Assembly: GCF_020554845.1 (NCBI RefSeq)
Contig: NZ_JAJCIA010000058.1
Coordinates: forward strand, 1 to 16,905
DNA: 16,905 nucleotides
Direction: 5' to 3'
Source: Blautia faecis
Lineage (GTDB): Bacteria; Bacillota; Clostridia; Lachnospirales; Lachnospiraceae
In this document: positions 8,081 to 16,300 of the stretch, piece after piece
Position numbering within the stretch: position 1 is the first letter of the stretch
Layout of the letters: the number at the start of each line of letters is the position of its first letter
Made by a program: the position numbers and the translations under genes
Notes under the pieces: model-generated
Database searches by the model: none
What the model was told of the DNA's origin: nothing
Seen by the model: only the letters and a program-made list of their open reading frames with translations

Positions 8081-8512
8081 TTATAATTTACCGATGATCA
8101 TGAAGGAAATGATCAGACCGTAAAGAGCAACACCTTCGGCAAGACCTACGAAGATAAGGGATTTACCAAGAATGCTCTGATCCTCGCTGATTGCACCAAG
8201 AGCTGCACTTGCCGCACTGGCTACGGCAATACCACCACCAATACAGGAAAGACCTGTAACAAGAGCTGCTGCAATATATCCAAGACCTGTTGCAATACCT
8301 GCATCAGCGCCTGTTGCAGCCTGTACAGAAGAGCTTCCTGCAAACATAACCATTGCTGCTACTAACATGGTACCAAAGAAGAAAAATGCGTTTGTTGCGA
8401 TTGTTGTTTTGTAACGTCCACGGCTCTTCTCGCCGATGAAATAGTAACCAAATGGAACGATAATGCTTAATACAAGCGCTACTGCTAAAATAATCTGTGT
8501 CATAACTGTCAT
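8081..8512 (-). CDS. ntpK: V/A-type ATPase subunit K (rotor ring), extended N terminus
   Basis: The protein has 143 residues. Residues about 75-143 form one c-type hairpin: TM3 GLGYIAAALVTGLSCIGGGI, a polar ISEDQSILGKS loop, then TM4 with the ion-carrying E126 in GLAEGVALYGL. Residues 1-70 are not a second c-type hairpin. They hold one helix (6-26), a basic loop GEKSRGRYK, and a second hydrophobic segment (42-58) that ends in SSSVQAATGADA, which looks like a signal-peptidase site. The residues after it may therefore be the mature ring subunit. Aligned without gaps to Enterococcus hirae NtpK, the Q110 position is V97 and the residue after the ion-carrying Glu is Gly, not Thr. Those sodium ligands are missing, which favours proton coupling (inference). 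The start at 8512 has GGAGGT at 8521-8526 with an 8-base spacing. Confidence 0.93.
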   Translation of the reverse strand: MTVMTQIILAVALVLSIIVPFGYYFIGEKSRGRYKTTIATNAFFFFGTMLVAAMVMFAGSSSVQAATGADAGIATGLGYIAAALVTGLSCIGGGIAVASAASAALGAISEDQSILGKSLIFVGLAEGVALYGLIISFMIIGKL

Positions 8513-8520
8513 GATAATTG

Positions 8521-8571
8521 ACCTCCTCGTGTTTTAACATTTGTAATGTCACTGCATTTCACAGAGACATT
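8521..8571 (-). promoter_or_regulatory. Hairpin and strong RBS ahead of subunit K
   Basis: The 87-base I-K gap is the longest in the operon. On the minus strand AATGTC-T-CTG pairs with CAG-T-GACATT (8545-8554 with 8562-8571, one central mismatch), closing a seven-base loop. The GGAGGT ribosome-binding site (8521-8526) starts 18 bases further downstream, unpaired. Ring subunits are needed in many more copies than the other subunits, so the hairpin could be a processing or stabilising element, or a translation enhancer. No U tract follows, so it is not a terminator. The role is inferred. Confidence 0.45.
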
Positions 8572-8599
8572 TGATAAATATTTCACTACCAGCGGCAGT

Positions 8600-10570
8600 T
8601 TACTTTGCCTCCGCGTCAGAACGGAACGGCTCGAATTTTCTTCCGCTTCCTTTGTAGAAACGGCTAAACATCTCGTAATACTCAAGTCTCAGTACCTGGA
8701 TACCAACGATCAGACCCTCAAGACCGCATACGAAAATATTTCCGAGAACAATCACTACCCAGTTCGGGCTTCCGTTCTCAGCACCGGCCAGCATCAGTAC
8801 AACCTGCATCATAGCTGCATGGCTGACTGCATAAGCTCCGATACGCACGAAAGAAAGTGTGTTGGAGAAATAGCTCAAAAGGACTTCGAACATCTCGAAA
8901 AATCCCTGAACAATAAACATTCCCACACCGCCTTCAAAAGCTGCCGGCTTCTTTTCCACAAGGTTTGTAAGAGGCTCTTTTAAGAACATTACAAGCAGCG
9001 GAAGGATAAACATAATGCAAAGAACAATACCGCCAGGAAGCTTATGGCCTGTCATGAACAATGCAATTACAATCACTGCGGATCCATAGAATACAAGACC
9101 TGCAACAGAGTTGGTATCAAACCATACTTTCTCTGTATCCTTTGCTTTCAGGGAATTCATAATATTAAAAATCATGCACAGAAGAATGATTCCCATACCA
9201 AAGCCAATAGCGATAATAAATACGGTATTCAGTTTTCCGATAAAAGGCACATTCATCATGGCATCCATAGGCCTTAACCATACAGGCTCTATAATATCTT
9301 CAAATCCGAAGACGCTGCCGAACATGAAGCCAAAGAATGTGGAAAAGATACCTGCACAGCTGATGATTCCGGCAAGATCAATATGCTTGAATCTGTAAAG
9401 AAGATATCCGCCGATCAATAAAACCAGACCCTGTCCTGCATCTCCGAACATTGCGCCGAAAATAAAGGAATAAGTGATGGCGATAAACCAGGTTGGATCC
9501 ATCTCTCCATAAGCCGGAAGGCCATACATTTTGGTGTACATTTCGAATGGCTTGAAAAGCTTGGGGTTCTTCAGCTTGGTAGGCGGTGTCTTATGGGCAT
9601 CCTCCTGCTCATTCTCATCAATCAGACAGAAAATACGGGAATCTCCGGAAATATCATTCTGGAAAGCTTTGGCATCCTTCTCTGTCATCCAGCCACAAAG
9701 GATATAAAATGGTTCCTTCGGCTTATAATCGGCTGCTGCCTCTCCCTTATTGTCCCCATGTGTGCATGCTGCCAGTTTACGGATATCAAAGTTCCGTGAA
9801 AACTGGGAAAGTGTATGTTTGCAGGAAACAATGTCGGATGCATTTTTTCTGAAGAAAGCTTTTCTTGCCGCTTTGTTTGCATCAAGATCTGCAATTGTTT
9901 TCTTGTACTGCGCTTCAAGTGCTGTGTATGCAGCTTTGGCAGTTCCATCATACTGATCCGGTACAAAGATTTTTTCAAAGTGCATAGCAGAATATACGGC
10001 ATGGATCCGCTGCGCTTCATGAACGGGAACAAAATAAATTCCCCAGATATAACGGTCATCTTCATCACATTTAATGAAAATCGTATCCAGATTATCATAA
10101 ATGTATGTTTTAAATTTATCGAAATAATCTTTCTCGATCCGTCCAAAGCGATAATGGATATAACGCATTTTCAGGATTGACTGCACATCAAAGTCTACAT
10201 TTCGGAACGGATAGATAATACGAAGTGATTCTGACAGAGAATCACGTTTCTCTTCCAGTTCCTGACGGGTCTTGTTAAGGACATCCGCTTCATCTTTGAT
10301 CTGCTGTACGAAAGAGAGAGCTTTTTCGATTGGCAGCTTCTTCGCAGAAGCCTGCTCCGGGTTCTCAACCTCTTCATAGAAGCTTCCGACTGTGCTTAAA
10401 GCTTCTTTATAAGGATTGATTTCAAGATAAGGAGAAAGATTCTTCACATCTGTGAGCTCAGTAAGAGCATTCTCCAGATGAATCTCATACCGGCTGAGGT
10501 AATTATTTACAACTCGGTCGATATCCTCTCTTGGCCCGGTAATGCTGACAAATTTCATTTTCTCAATCAC
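8600..10570 (-). CDS. ntpI: V/A-type ATPase subunit I (membrane stator, a-subunit)
   Basis: This 656-residue protein has a large cytoplasmic N-terminal half (residues 1 to about 360) that docks the peripheral stalks. The C-terminal half carries about seven or eight membrane helices (from WFIAITYSFIFGAMFGDAGQG on). The conserved arginines that face the ring are in LSFVRIGAYAVSHA (R576) and VLRLEYYEMF (R628), the positions expected for the two half-channels. The start is GTG at 10570, supported by GGAGGT at 10577-10582 with a six-base spacing. The nearest ATG, four codons inside, would be 18 bases away. It starts 18 bases after subunit C and is followed by the long gap before subunit K. Confidence 0.97.
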   Translation of the reverse strand: MIEKMKFVSITGPREDIDRVVNNYLSRYEIHLENALTELTDVKNLSPYLEINPYKEALSTVGSFYEEVENPEQASAKKLPIEKALSFVQQIKDEADVLNKTRQELEEKRDSLSESLRIIYPFRNVDFDVQSILKMRYIHYRFGRIEKDYFDKFKTYIYDNLDTIFIKCDEDDRYIWGIYFVPVHEAQRIHAVYSAMHFEKIFVPDQYDGTAKAAYTALEAQYKKTIADLDANKAARKAFFRKNASDIVSCKHTLSQFSRNFDIRKLAACTHGDNKGEAAADYKPKEPFYILCGWMTEKDAKAFQNDISGDSRIFCLIDENEQEDAHKTPPTKLKNPKLFKPFEMYTKMYGLPAYGEMDPTWFIAITYSFIFGAMFGDAGQGLVLLIGGYLLYRFKHIDLAGIISCAGIFSTFFGFMFGSVFGFEDIIEPVWLRPMDAMMNVPFIGKLNTVFIIAIGFGMGIILLCMIFNIMNSLKAKDTEKVWFDTNSVAGLVFYGSAVIVIALFMTGHKLPGGIVLCIMFILPLLVMFLKEPLTNLVEKKPAAFEGGVGMFIVQGFFEMFEVLLSYFSNTLSFVRIGAYAVSHAAMMQVVLMLAGAENGSPNWVVIVLGNIFVCGLEGLIVGIQVLRLEYYEMFSRFYKGSGRKFEPFRSDAEAK

Positions 10571-10576
10571 ATTGCT

Positions 10577-10582
10577 ACCTCC
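10577..10582 (-). promoter_or_regulatory. RBS that fixes the GTG start of subunit I
   Basis: The minus strand reads GGAGGT here, six bases before the GTG at 10570. This makes GTG, not the ATG at 10558, the likely start. Confidence 0.8.
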
Positions 10583-10588
10583 GGGTTA

Positions 10589-11632
10589 CTAATTGTTGTG
10601 AACATAATGCATTGCCTCGTCCGGATCAACCTGGTAACGAACACACTCCAGTGCGATGGTCAGACGGTTTACCTCATGCTCTTTGTGGTAAAGATAAGAA
10701 TACAAAACAGCTACTGAATAAGGATCCTTGCGAGCCTCTTTCTCAAGCACGGTACGGAGCAGACTATTATAAAGCTCCTCCATGGAGATCAGGTTCAGCT
10801 GCTGATATTTCCTGCCGTACCAGGTACGGGAAAAGATCTGCTCACCTTCTTCTTTGCTGGTAGCTTCCACCAGAGCTGTGATTTCTTCTTTCTTTAGTTT
10901 ATAATTCACGGGAATCAGCTGTGCGTAGATGGCTGCCGGCTCCATTTTGTAATAACGCTTGGATCGCAGGATAAACTGCAGATTCAGCATATCAAACTTC
11001 TCACCATAAGCCTTGGTGATCTCGTCCAGATCGTTTCCCTTGAATAACTTTTTGCGGACACTCCAGATCTGATTAAAATAATAAAGATCAAGAGCCATTC
11101 CGTAGTCAAATAAAAGTCCATTGCCGTTCTCATATACGCTCTGAAGCGGAGCATAGAATTCATTGCCCTTCAGGGCTGTCATGAACTCATCCATATTTCC
11201 GGCACCTGCCACTCTGTCAATGTCCAGCTTGGAATGGTGCAGGAAAAAGTCGCGGTAAGGACTCATATCCACAGGATCGGTGCTTCTGTGATCAAAGAGA
11301 TTTGTCATGATCTCTTTCAGAACACGGATTTCGTAGCGCTTGGAATAAAGTGCCAGGAACTTGCGCTGCTCCTTGTTTGCAAAATTGTAAATGCGGGAGA
11401 AATTTCCGAAAATGGATTTCTTCAGAAGCTTCTCGATCTCACCTCGGTGAAGATTATTCTCATCAAGGTCTGACCATGCTTTCGCATATTCCGGCGTTTT
11501 CTTCAAATAAGCGGCTACCTGTGGAACGTCCGAAAAGCGGACGATTTCCTGAAGCTGTTCATCTGTCACCAGATGACTGCTCATAGCGCGTATTTTCGTG
11601 GAAATTCCGCTGTAGGAAAGAACGCTTCCCAT
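10589..11632 (-). CDS. ntpC: V/A-type ATPase subunit C (ring-shaft adaptor)
   Basis: The 347-residue subunit is mostly alpha-helical and caps the membrane ring, joining it to the D-F shaft (family AC39/subunit d). It has no membrane segment. The N terminus GSVLSYSGISTKIRAMSSHL is typical of the family. Conserved stretches include IFGNFSRIYNFANKEQRKFL and the LDLYYFNQIW region in the middle. Length is normal for the family. The start codon overlaps the stop of the G/H gene by one base (TAATG), with AGGAGG ten bases upstream. Coupled translation with the preceding gene is likely. Confidence 0.95.
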   Translation of the reverse strand: MGSVLSYSGISTKIRAMSSHLVTDEQLQEIVRFSDVPQVAAYLKKTPEYAKAWSDLDENNLHRGEIEKLLKKSIFGNFSRIYNFANKEQRKFLALYSKRYEIRVLKEIMTNLFDHRSTDPVDMSPYRDFFLHHSKLDIDRVAGAGNMDEFMTALKGNEFYAPLQSVYENGNGLLFDYGMALDLYYFNQIWSVRKKLFKGNDLDEITKAYGEKFDMLNLQFILRSKRYYKMEPAAIYAQLIPVNYKLKKEEITALVEATSKEEGEQIFSRTWYGRKYQQLNLISMEELYNSLLRTVLEKEARKDPYSVAVLYSYLYHKEHEVNRLTIALECVRYQVDPDEAMHYVHNN

Positions 11633-11952
11633 TACATCACTTCCTCCTGAATGATCTTTTCAAAAATTTCTCTGGAAAGGCGTTCGTGATTCTTCGCATA
11701 GTAAGCGTCCAGCTGACTTAAGGCAGCCTGAGTGTCTTCCCGCAGGGATGACAGGCGCTTATCCTTCTCACCCTCAAGATTCCGGCGAATTTCCTTAATC
11801 TGCTCTTCTGTCTGTTTCTCCAGCTGGGTGTCGAATTCCTTGGACTGCCTTTCCATCTCAGCTGAAAGAGCTTTCTTCTTCTGCAGTGCATCCTTCATAA
11901 TGGTCTCTGCAGTTGTCTCTATCTCGGATAACTTACCGATTATCTGTTCCAT
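11632..11952 (-). CDS. ntpF: V/A-type ATPase subunit G/H (peripheral stalk)
   Basis: This 106-residue protein is almost entirely a charged helix (heptads of Leu/Ile/Ala with Glu, Lys, Arg and Gln; a single tight coiled coil from about residue 5 to 100). Length and position fit the peripheral-stalk subunit called G or H (NtpF in Enterococcus hirae), the partner of subunit E. Sequence identity in such coiled coils is weak, so the call rests on length, composition and operon position. It is the first gene of the operon. AAGGAGGGG sits about five to eight bases before the start. Confidence 0.85.
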   Translation of the reverse strand: MEQIIGKLSEIETTAETIMKDALQKKKALSAEMERQSKEFDTQLEKQTEEQIKEIRRNLEGEKDKRLSSLREDTQAALSQLDAYYAKNHERLSREIFEKIIQEEVM

Positions 11953-12302
11953 TTTTCCCCTCCTTTTTCAAGTTTTAAGTATCTTACACCCATTTTGATG
12001 AAAATACCAGTCAAACTTTGCCTAAAATTTTCACAAAAATTCAATACAATTCCAGATGTTTTGACTAAAAATTAACGATCTTATCAATTCCTGTCATATC
12101 GAAATTTTATACTAGGTACACGTATTAATTATAAATAGGAAGAAAATGCATATTTATACAGAGTTCTCCCACATTTTTCCGTTTACTTTTCTTATTGACG
12201 CATTTCATATTCAGTCAAAATTAGTCAGTTTTTTCAATTAAAAGAACTTTGCGTTTTCCCCCTGACATAGAATGTGTTTGAAAAATCACGATATCAATAT
12301 TA
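11953..12302. other. Divergent intergenic region between ATPase operon and trmB
   Basis: No gene is seen. The stretch is about 70 percent A+T. A TATAAA (12106-12111) with TTATAA 17 bases upstream (12129-12134) on the minus strand is the best ATPase-operon promoter I can find; it is four and five matches to consensus and would give a leader of about 150 bases. Another perfect TATAAT on the minus strand (12128-12133) has no matching -35. On the plus strand TTGACT (12061-12066) and TTGACG (12195-12200) have no good -10 at the right distance. Confidence 0.35.
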
Positions 12303-12331
12303 TTGCGGAAAAGCAGGAAATCATGTATAGT
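12303..12331 (+). promoter_or_regulatory. Candidate promoter for trmB
   Basis: TTGCGG (12303-12308) and TATAGT (12326-12331) are separated by 17 bases. The -10 has five matches to consensus, the -35 only three. Transcription would start near 12338 and give a leader of about 118 bases ahead of trmB. Confidence 0.35.
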
Positions 12332-12358
12332 AGTTTTGTTAAGAATGAATACAATTTC

Positions 12359-12420
12359 AGCTGATTCTGACAAGCATTTTTTACCACCCGGTAAACTTTT
12401 GCAAAGAGCCGGAATCAGTT
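12359..12420 (+). promoter_or_regulatory. Nested hairpin in the trmB leader
   Basis: An outer 11-bp stem pairs AGCTGATTCTG (12359-12369) with CGGAATCAGTT (12410-12420), with two G-U pairs. Inside it TTTACC and GGTAAA form a 6-bp hairpin with an ACCC loop. No U tract follows, so it is not a terminator. It ends 24 bases before the trmB ribosome-binding site. I cannot match it to a known riboswitch or protein-binding leader. Confidence 0.45.
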
Positions 12421-12455
12421 TCATACAGCTATAAATATAATTACAGGAGGAACCT

Positions 12456-13109
12456 ATGCGACTTAGAAATATACCAGGCGCCAAAGACGCAATTGCAGAA
12501 AGTATCTACGTGATCCAGAATCCCCAGGAGAATAAGGGAAACTGGGACAAGGTTTTCCCACAGCATCAGCCTGTCCATCTGGAGGTTGGCATGGGAAAAG
12601 GCCGCTTTCTTATGGATATGGCGAAGCTCCATCCGGAGATCAACTATATCGGAATCGAAATGTATGACAGCGTACTCCTTCGTGCCATTCAGAAGAAAGA
12701 AGCCCTTGCAGAAGAAGGACAGGAGCTTTCTAATTTAAAATTCATGCGCATGGATGCAAGACTTCTTCCCGAAGTTTTTGAAAAAGGCGAGGTTTCCAGA
12801 ATCTATCTGAACTTCTCTGATCCTTGGCCTAAGGCCCGCCACGCTTCCCGCCGCCTTACCTCCCGGGAGTTTCTTTCCCGCTACGACAAGATTCTGAAAG
12901 AAGACGGAACCATCGAGTTCAAAACTGACAACCGCGGCCTGTTCGACTTTTCCCTGGAAGAAGTCCCGGAAGCAGGATGGAAACTGGAAGCTCACACCTT
13001 TGACCTCCACCATAACGAAGAAATGATGATTGGAAATGTAATGACCGAATATGAGGAAAAATTTTCCTCTATGGGAAATCCGATCTGTAAGATGATCATT
13101 CGTCGTTAA
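12456..13109 (+). CDS. trmB: tRNA (guanine-N7-)-methyltransferase
   Basis: The 217-residue enzyme transfers a methyl group from S-adenosylmethionine to N7 of G46 in the variable loop of many tRNAs. The SAM-binding glycine motif EVGMGKGRF is at residues 43-51, with the acidic ribose contact in YIGIE (64-68). The family signature NFSDPWPKARHASRRL is at 119-134, and the C-terminal TEYEEKF (196-202) is also typical. Length is normal. The ATG at 12456 has AGGAGG five bases upstream. It is the first gene of a plus-strand run and is divergent from the ATPase operon. No terminator separates it from the small ORF that follows 65 bases later. Confidence 0.98.
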   Translation: MRLRNIPGAKDAIAESIYVIQNPQENKGNWDKVFPQHQPVHLEVGMGKGRFLMDMAKLHPEINYIGIEMYDSVLLRAIQKKEALAEEGQELSNLKFMRMDARLLPEVFEKGEVSRIYLNFSDPWPKARHASRRLTSREFLSRYDKILKEDGTIEFKTDNRGLFDFSLEEVPEAGWKLEAHTFDLHHNEEMMIGNVMTEYEEKFSSMGNPICKMIIRR

Positions 13110-13174
13110 ATGTTTCACCTTGCTGTATTTCTTTTCATATTATAAGGAAGAAATATCTGGCAGGAGTTTTTTAT

Positions 13175-13336
13175 ATGAAGCGAACCAGATCTTTGCAAAA
13201 ATTTGCTGCTCAATTTGGCTATGAACATAAAAACAGAAGCAATCCCTTCTCCGGCATAAAAAAGCATGCCAATGAACTGTCCAAACTGCTGGACAGCATG
13301 TTTCCCAAGGATAAAAACAACAAAGAAAAATCATAA
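13175..13336 (+). CDS. Small basic protein ahead of the SNF2 gene
   Basis: This is a 53-codon reading frame starting MKRTRSLQKFAAQFGYEH. The product is strongly basic, with many Lys and Arg, and contains a likely short helix (residues about 27-44, HANELSKLLDS). It has no signal peptide, membrane segment or known motif. An AGGAG ribosome-binding site sits eight bases before the ATG. The stop at 13336 falls 16 bases before the start of the SNF2 gene, whose own ribosome-binding site lies just after it. The clean spacing, good start signal and position make it a real coding gene more likely than not. A nucleic-acid-binding or helicase-partner role is only a guess from its charge and context. Confidence 0.6.
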   Translation: MKRTRSLQKFAAQFGYEHKNRSNPFSGIKKHANELSKLLDSMFPKDKNNKEKS

Positions 13337-13338
13337 AA

Positions 13339-13344
13339 AGGAAG
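13339..13344 (+). promoter_or_regulatory. RBS that fixes the SNF2 start
   Basis: AGGAAG ends eight bases before the ATG at 13353. The earlier in-frame ATG at 13266 has no such site and lies inside the 53-codon reading frame. The 13353 start is therefore preferred. Confidence 0.7.
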
Positions 13345-13352
13345 CCAAACAA

Positions 13353-16300
13353 ATGAAAAATTCTCCGACAGAAGTGAAAAAGAAAGAAACGGAAGAGCGC
13401 AAACGTCAGGAAGAGCTGGAAAAACAAAAGCGTAACGAAACGTACCAGCTTCTTGGCGGTTCCCAGAATGACAGTGACGCAGACGACGATTCCTCATTAG
13501 AAGGAAATATCCAGCAGCTGGAAAATTACAGCTACTTTGACGGCGACAAAATTCTTGAATCCCTAAAGCTTGCCCCCAAAGACCGAAAAAACGGGGAATC
13601 CATCTATCGCCAGCAGAAAATGAATGTCACAGATATTTCCTGCGGCTACGACAGGATGAACGGTCAGCGCCTTGGCCAGATTGAAGCAACCTTCCAGACT
13701 GGCAGAGATATCTTCGGCGTCACCCTTCTTTTCTCTCACGAGGAAGTTACTTATGCAAGATGCGGATGCCCGGAATGCCACAGAAAATACTGGGGCTGGT
13801 ATTCTGATAATTCCAGGTGCCAGTATACAGCTGCACTTGCCTTCTATATTCGTGATTATGTAAACCACAGCAATTTTTCGGATGCCACCGACATGAACGG
13901 AGACTATCTGCTAAACTCCTATCGCAGAGGACAGCTCAAAAATGACCAGAAAGAAACACCAGCCCAGGTTTCTCCAAGTGTTTCCCTGGTTCCAAGACTG
14001 ACACAGAATGACAATAAGCTTTCCGTTTCTTTTAAGGTAGGAACTTCCAAAATGTTCGTGGTAAAAAAACTGGATGACTTCTGCCGTCAGGTTCGCAACG
14101 GTGAGACCGTTCAGTATGGAACCAGCACCCAGATCAGCCACAAAACGCAGGATTTCACAGAGGAGAGCCGCAAATGGATCCGCTATATTGACCGGATTGT
14201 CCGCGAGGAAGAGCAGTTTGTAGACAAAATCCAGAATTCCGGCATCTATTTGCCAAAAAAATTTAATGTTGGCAATTCTCTGGATCTTTTTGGCTGGCGT
14301 CTGGACAGTTTTTACGACAATGTCGGCAGTGAGAAAATAGATTTTGAAGATAAAACTCCGGATGCAGCCCGTAAAAAAGCCCAGCTTCACTGCAAAACAG
14401 GGAATCCACGGATTTCCATACGGATTCTGGATGCCTCTAAGGACAAAAAGCAATTTGACGGTGTCACAGTAAAGGGATACATCCCAGAGCTTTTTCAGGG
14501 TATGGACTCTTCATACTTTATCCAGGATGACAGCTTCTGTAAAACCGAACCGGCCTTTATGGAGAAGGTCCGTCCATTGACAGCGCTTTCCAGAAATGGA
14601 GAATTCCACTTCCAGATGGGGCGTAATACACTGTCCAATTTTTATCACAATGTGCTGCCCCAGCTTCAGGAAGTGGCGGATATTACGGAGGAAAATCCGG
14701 AGAAATTCAGACAGTACCTCACGCCTGAAGCACACTTCGTATTTTATCTGGACATGGAAAACGATAACGTTATCTGCAAGGTAAGCGCCTTTTATGGAAA
14801 AAGAGAATTCTCTGTAGGAAAGCTTTTACTTCATGAGGATATCTCCCCGGACCAGCAGTTCCGTGACTTTCCTCTGGAAAACAGTGTGCTGGATCAGACC
14901 ATGGAATGGCTGCCTTACTATGATCCCGACTTTGACGTACTTCACTGCAACCATGACGAAGAACTTAGCTATCAGATCATGGAGTCTGGAACTGCCGCCC
15001 TCATGGAGCTTGGCGAAGTACGCTGCACCAACCGTTTCCGCAGCAGACACACCTTAAAGACTGTAAAGGTTTCCGTTGGTGTGTCCGTATCCGGCGGACT
15101 CCTGGATCTGAATATTTCCACGGATGATATTTCCAGCCAGGAGCTTCTGGATATCCTGAAAAGCTATCAGCTGAAGAAAAAATATTACAAGCTGAAAAGC
15201 GGCGAATTTGTCAATCTTCAGGAGCAGAACCTGGAAATGCTGGCAGAACTGATGAAAACCCTTCATCTCACCCCAAAGGAATTTGTCAAAGGAAAAATGC
15301 ACATTCCGGCATACCGCACCTTATATCTGGATCAGATGCTGGAGAGCAACGAAAACATATATGCCAACCGCGACCGTCATTTCCGTGAAATCGTAAAAGG
15401 CTTCAAAACCATTAACGATGCCGATTTTGAAGAGCCGGAAAGCCTTTCCAGAATCATGCGAAAATACCAGAAGAACGGTTATAAATGGCTGCGTACCCTG
15501 GAAGCATGGAAATTTGGCGGAATTCTCGCCGATGATATGGGCCTTGGAAAAACCTTACAGGTAATCGCAGTTCTTCTTGCAGCGAAGCTTGAAGGAAAAA
15601 CCGGCACATCCCTGGTAGTAGCTCCTGCTGCCCTTGTTTTCAACTGGGGTGAAGAGCTTGCCCGATTTGCCCCACAGCTGAAAGTTTCCCTGATCGCAGG
15701 AAGTCAGTCCGAGCGTCAGGCAAAGCTTCAGACGTACTCAGATTTCGATGTTCTGATCACCTCTTACGATCTTTTAAAAAGAGATATTGACCAGTATGAG
15801 GAAAAAGAATTTTTATACCAGATCATTGATGAGGCACAGTATATCAAGAATCACACAACAGCAGCAGCCAAATCTGTAAAGGTGATCCACAGCCAGACCC
15901 GCTACGCACTTACCGGAACACCAATTGAGAACCGCCTCAGTGAGCTTTGGAGCATTTTCGATTATTTAATGCCGGGATTTCTCTACGGTTATGATTCCTT
16001 TAAAAAGGAATTTGAAACTCCGATCGTAAAGAACGACGATGAGTCTGCCATGACCCGTCTGCAGAAAATGGTGTCTCCATTTATTCTTCGTCGTCTGAAA
16101 GAGGATGTGTTGAAGGATCTTCCTGAAAAACTGGAAGAAGTCCGTTACGTAAAATTTGAGGATGCGCAGCAGAAGCTGTATGATGCCCAGGTTGTGCATA
16201 TGAAGGAAAAAATTGCCCAGCAGGACGAGGGCGAATTTAATAAAAACAAATTGTGGATTCTGGCTGAATTGACGAAGCTGCGGCAGATCTGCTGCTCTCC

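Noticed and set aside
12221..12484. 87-codon minus-strand frame before trmB
   Set aside because: It needs a TTG start inside trmB, lacks a ribosome-binding site and covers the AT-rich intergenic stretch.
13110..13174. Separate promoter for the small ORF and SNF2
   Set aside because: TATAAG (13141-13146) has no -35 at an acceptable spacing; co-transcription with trmB is at least as likely.
13911..14453. 180-codon minus-strand frame opposite the SNF2 gene
   Set aside because: Antisense shadow with no family features.
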